Of a DNA stretch of 6,654 nucleotides, positions 4,970 through 6,654 are shown piece by piece (positions within the stretch are counted from its first letter, which is position 1; each line of letters begins with the position of its first letter). The notes under the pieces are model-generated. The model saw nothing but the letters and a program-made list of their open reading frames with translations, made no database searches and was not told where the DNA came from. The translations under genes and the position numbers were made by a program. Source of the DNA: Microbacterium sp. (lineage in GTDB: Bacteria > Actinomycetota > Actinomycetes > Actinomycetales > Microbacteriaceae); contig JAJUIM010000106.1 of the NCBI GenBank assembly GCA_029267645.1, positions 1 to 6,654 on the forward strand. The letters run 5' to 3'.

Positions 4970-6343
4970 ATGGCCCAGCCGTCGCTCTCCGCCGAACAGG
5001 ACGCCCTGTTCCGGCTGATCGAGGACACGCAGGAGCACGTGTTCGTCACGGGCCGCGCGGGCACGGGCAAGTCGACGCTGCTGCGCCACCTCACGTGGAA
5101 CACGAAGAAGCAGATCGCGATCTGCGCGCCGACGGGCGTCGCGGCGCTCAACGTCGAGGGGCAGACGATCCACTCACTGTTCAAGCTGCCGATCGGCCTC
5201 ATCGCCGACAGCGACATCGAGCAGTCGGGCGACACGCGCAAGATCCTCAACGCGATCGACACCCTCGTGATCGACGAGATCTCGATGGTCAACGCCGACC
5301 TCATGGACGCGATCGACCGCTCGCTGCGGCAGGCGCGGGCGAGGCGTCGCGAGCCGTTCGGCGGCGTGCAGGTCGTGATGTTCGGGGATCCGTACCAGCT
5401 CGCGCCCGTGCCGCCGCGCGGCGACGAGGCGAAGTACATCGCCGACCACTACCGCTCGTTCTGGTTCTTCGACGCGAAGGTGTGGGCGGGCGAGCAGGCG
5501 GGCGACGGCCTGCTCGAGATGGGCCGCCACGGCGCCGAGCTCAACATCCGCGAGCTCACGCAGATCCACCGGCAGGATGACGACGCGTTCAAGACGATGC
5601 TGAACGCCGTGCGATACGGGCGCGTGACGGCCGACATCGCGGCGAAGCTCAACGAGGTCGGCGCGCGCACGCCGCCCGACGACGTCGGGGATCCCGTCAT
5701 CACGCTCGCGACGCGCAACGACCGCGTCAACGCGATCAACGCTCGGCACCTCGAGGCGCTGCCGGGGCGCGAGCAGACGGCCGTCGCCGAGGTCACGGGC
5801 GACTTCGGCCGCGGCGACGCGTACCCGGCCGACGAGCACCTCAAGCTCAAGAGCGGCGCGCAGGTCATGTTCCTGCGCAACGACGTGGGATCCGGCGGCG
5901 AGCCGCCGAGATGGGTCAACGGCACGATCGGGACCGTCACGAAGATCCAGGGCGACAGCGTGCGGGTCGACGTCGAGGGCGAGGAGTTCGATGTCGAGCC
6001 GGTGGTGTGGGAGAAGTACCGCTACGCGTACGACCCGTTCCAGAAGAAGCTCTCGCGCGATGTCGCGGCCGAGTTCACGCAGTTCCCGCTGCGCCTCGCG
6101 TGGGCCGTCACGATCCACAAGTCGCAGGGCAAGACATACGACCGCGCGATCGTCGATCTCGGCGGCGGCGCGTTCGCGCCGGGGCAGACCTACGTCGCGC
6201 TGTCGCGGCTCACGTCGCTCGACGGCCTCTACCTCTCGCGGCCGCTCAGGCCGAGCGACATCCGGGTCGACGAGAACGTCCGGCGCTTCATGAAGAACGC
6301 GTGGGAGAAACAGGGCGCCGAGATGCGCGCCGCCTCGGGGTGA
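4970..6343 (+). CDS. Pif1-like SF1B DNA helicase (AAA family ATPase)
   Basis: This is a 457-residue ATP-driven helicase of the Pif1/RecD-like superfamily 1B, expected to move 5' to 3' on DNA and act in genome maintenance. The motifs appear in order. Walker A is GRAGTGKS (28-35, Lys34). Motif Ia is APTGVAALNVEGQTIHSLF (53-71), whose TGVAA and HSLF are Pif1-like. Walker B is VIDEISMV (100-107). Motif III is MFGDPYQLAPV (137-147). ELTQIHRQ follows at 195-202. The second RecA-like half has a small inserted beta-rich part (about 293-345), then TIHKSQGKTYD (381-391) and YVALSRL (408-414), the closing motifs of this family. All catalytic motifs look intact, and no nuclease or extra N-terminal domain is fused. 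The start is set by the ATG directly after the -10 box. Its natural substrate cannot be told from sequence; the neighbours give no clear partner. Confidence 0.9.
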   Translation: MAQPSLSAEQDALFRLIEDTQEHVFVTGRAGTGKSTLLRHLTWNTKKQIAICAPTGVAALNVEGQTIHSLFKLPIGLIADSDIEQSGDTRKILNAIDTLVIDEISMVNADLMDAIDRSLRQARARRREPFGGVQVVMFGDPYQLAPVPPRGDEAKYIADHYRSFWFFDAKVWAGEQAGDGLLEMGRHGAELNIRELTQIHRQDDDAFKTMLNAVRYGRVTADIAAKLNEVGARTPPDDVGDPVITLATRNDRVNAINARHLEALPGREQTAVAEVTGDFGRGDAYPADEHLKLKSGAQVMFLRNDVGSGGEPPRWVNGTIGTVTKIQGDSVRVDVEGEEFDVEPVVWEKYRYAYDPFQKKLSRDVAAEFTQFPLRLAWAVTIHKSQGKTYDRAIVDLGGGAFAPGQTYVALSRLTSLDGLYLSRPLRPSDIRVDENVRRFMKNAWEKQGAEMRAASG

Positions 6344-6360
6344 TCCCAGGGGCCCGGGCA

Positions 6361-6376
6361 TAGACTCGGACAGTCT
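6361..6376 (+). promoter_or_regulatory. Promoter -10 box and overlapping dyad of the lipoprotein gene
   Basis: TAGACT (6361-6366) begins 18 bases after the helicase stop codon and should start transcription near 6373, giving a leader of about 20 nt. Unlike the two upstream TAGACT promoters, this one is not leaderless. AGACT (6362-6366) and AGTCT (6372-6376) form an inverted repeat spanning the -10 box and the start point, a possible repressor site. No clear -35 hexamer is visible, as it would lie in the end of the helicase gene. Confidence 0.5.
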
Positions 6377-6383
6377 GCAATCC

Positions 6384-6389
6384 AGGGGG
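6384..6389 (+). promoter_or_regulatory. Ribosome binding site of the lipoprotein gene
   Basis: AGGGGG lies four bases before the ATG at 6394 and supports that start. It is a slightly close, G-rich Shine-Dalgarno sequence. Confidence 0.65.
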
Positions 6390-6393
6390 TTTC

Positions 6394-6654
6394 ATGCGAC
6401 TTTCGCACCGCCGCGGCCGTCTCCTCGGTGTCGCGAGCATTCTCGCCATGGGCGCCATCGCGCTCACCGGCTGCACGGGCGGAAGCAACCCCGAACCGCG
6501 GGATATCTCGAACCCTCTCGACGACGAGGTCGTCGAGCAGCTGCAGCAGGCGGCCGAGCGCGGCATGGCGGCCGCGGGCGCCCCCGGCGCCGTCGTCGGC
6601 GTGTGGGTGCCCTGGGCGGGCGAGTGGCAGGCGGGCCTCGGCGAGACGGCGCCA
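6394..6654 (+). CDS. Putative lipoprotein serine hydrolase, beta-lactamase family (3' partial)
   Basis: The first 87 codons of a longer gene are present and the frame is open to the window end. The N-terminus is a lipoprotein signal: basic start MRLSHRRGR, hydrophobic core LLGVASILAMGAIA, and lipobox LTGC with the lipidated cysteine at residue 27. A Gly/Ser/Pro-rich linker follows. From about residue 50 the sequence LQQAAERGMAAAGAPGAVVG, then a short VWVPWAGEW strand region and GLG, resembles the first helix and strand of class C beta-lactamase / D-alanyl-D-alanine carboxypeptidase-like serine hydrolases (the GxPGxxVG pattern). The catalytic SxxK and YxN motifs would lie beyond the window, so activity and substrate (peptidoglycan stem peptide, beta-lactam or another ester/amide) cannot be judged. 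It would be anchored on the outer face of the cytoplasmic membrane. Confidence 0.7.
   Translation, partial: MRLSHRRGRLLGVASILAMGAIALTGCTGGSNPEPRDISNPLDDEVVEQLQQAAERGMAAAGAPGAVVGVWVPWAGEWQAGLGETAP

Noticed and set aside
6344..6360. Terminator between the helicase and lipoprotein genes
   Set aside because: The short CCC/GGG runs do not form a stem of useful length and no T tract follows, so read-through from the helicase gene cannot be excluded.
5174..6361. Long open frame (395 codons) on the minus strand opposite the helicase gene
   Set aside because: It is again Arg/Asp/Glu/Leu/Val-rich with no domain, and the plus strand carries all helicase motifs.

Overview
The window is high-GC DNA from an actinobacterium. 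The family is probably Microbacteriaceae (Micrococcales). This rests on the strong G/C third-position bias, the tail-less 95-residue HU protein, the CopD-CtaG fusion protein, and -10 boxes of the form TAGACT or TAGGAT placed just in front of start codons. The genus cannot be fixed from the sequence alone. No phage, plasmid, transposase, CRISPR, tRNA or rRNA signal was seen.

Layout from left to right. (1) Positions 1-1047 hold a broken MFS transporter of the aromatic acid:H+ symporter type. Its first three membrane segments are joined out of frame to the segment-6-to-12 half, so about 80 residues are missing. (2) Positions 1048-1266 are a 219-bp intergenic region with a helically spaced CCCGGA-like repeat, a weak promoter and a leader hairpin. 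(3) Positions 1267-1554 encode an HU-family nucleoid protein, followed by a strong hairpin terminator (1573-1608). (4) Positions 1625-1774 hold a compact repeat array: four copies of a 21-bp motif in alternating orientation, forming two long hairpins. (5) Positions 1805-3778 encode a fused CopD/CtaG membrane protein for copper handling and cytochrome oxidase assembly, apparently translated from a leaderless mRNA. (6) Positions 4885-3785 (minus strand) encode a membrane-anchored extracytoplasmic protein of unknown function. It converges on the CtaG gene with only 6 bp between stop codons. (7) A short divergent promoter region (4886-4969) separates it from a Pif1-like SF1B helicase (4970-6343, plus strand). 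(8) From 6394 to the window end is the start of a lipoprotein that looks like a beta-lactamase-fold serine hydrolase.

The genes do not form an obvious single pathway. Each intact gene appears to have its own promoter, and the region reads as ordinary chromosomal backbone. I see no convincing undescribed multi-gene system. The observations most worth following are the alternating 21-bp repeat array, the excess of the hexamer GGATCC across genes and frames, the out-of-frame deletion in the transporter, and the repeated leaderless -10/start arrangement.
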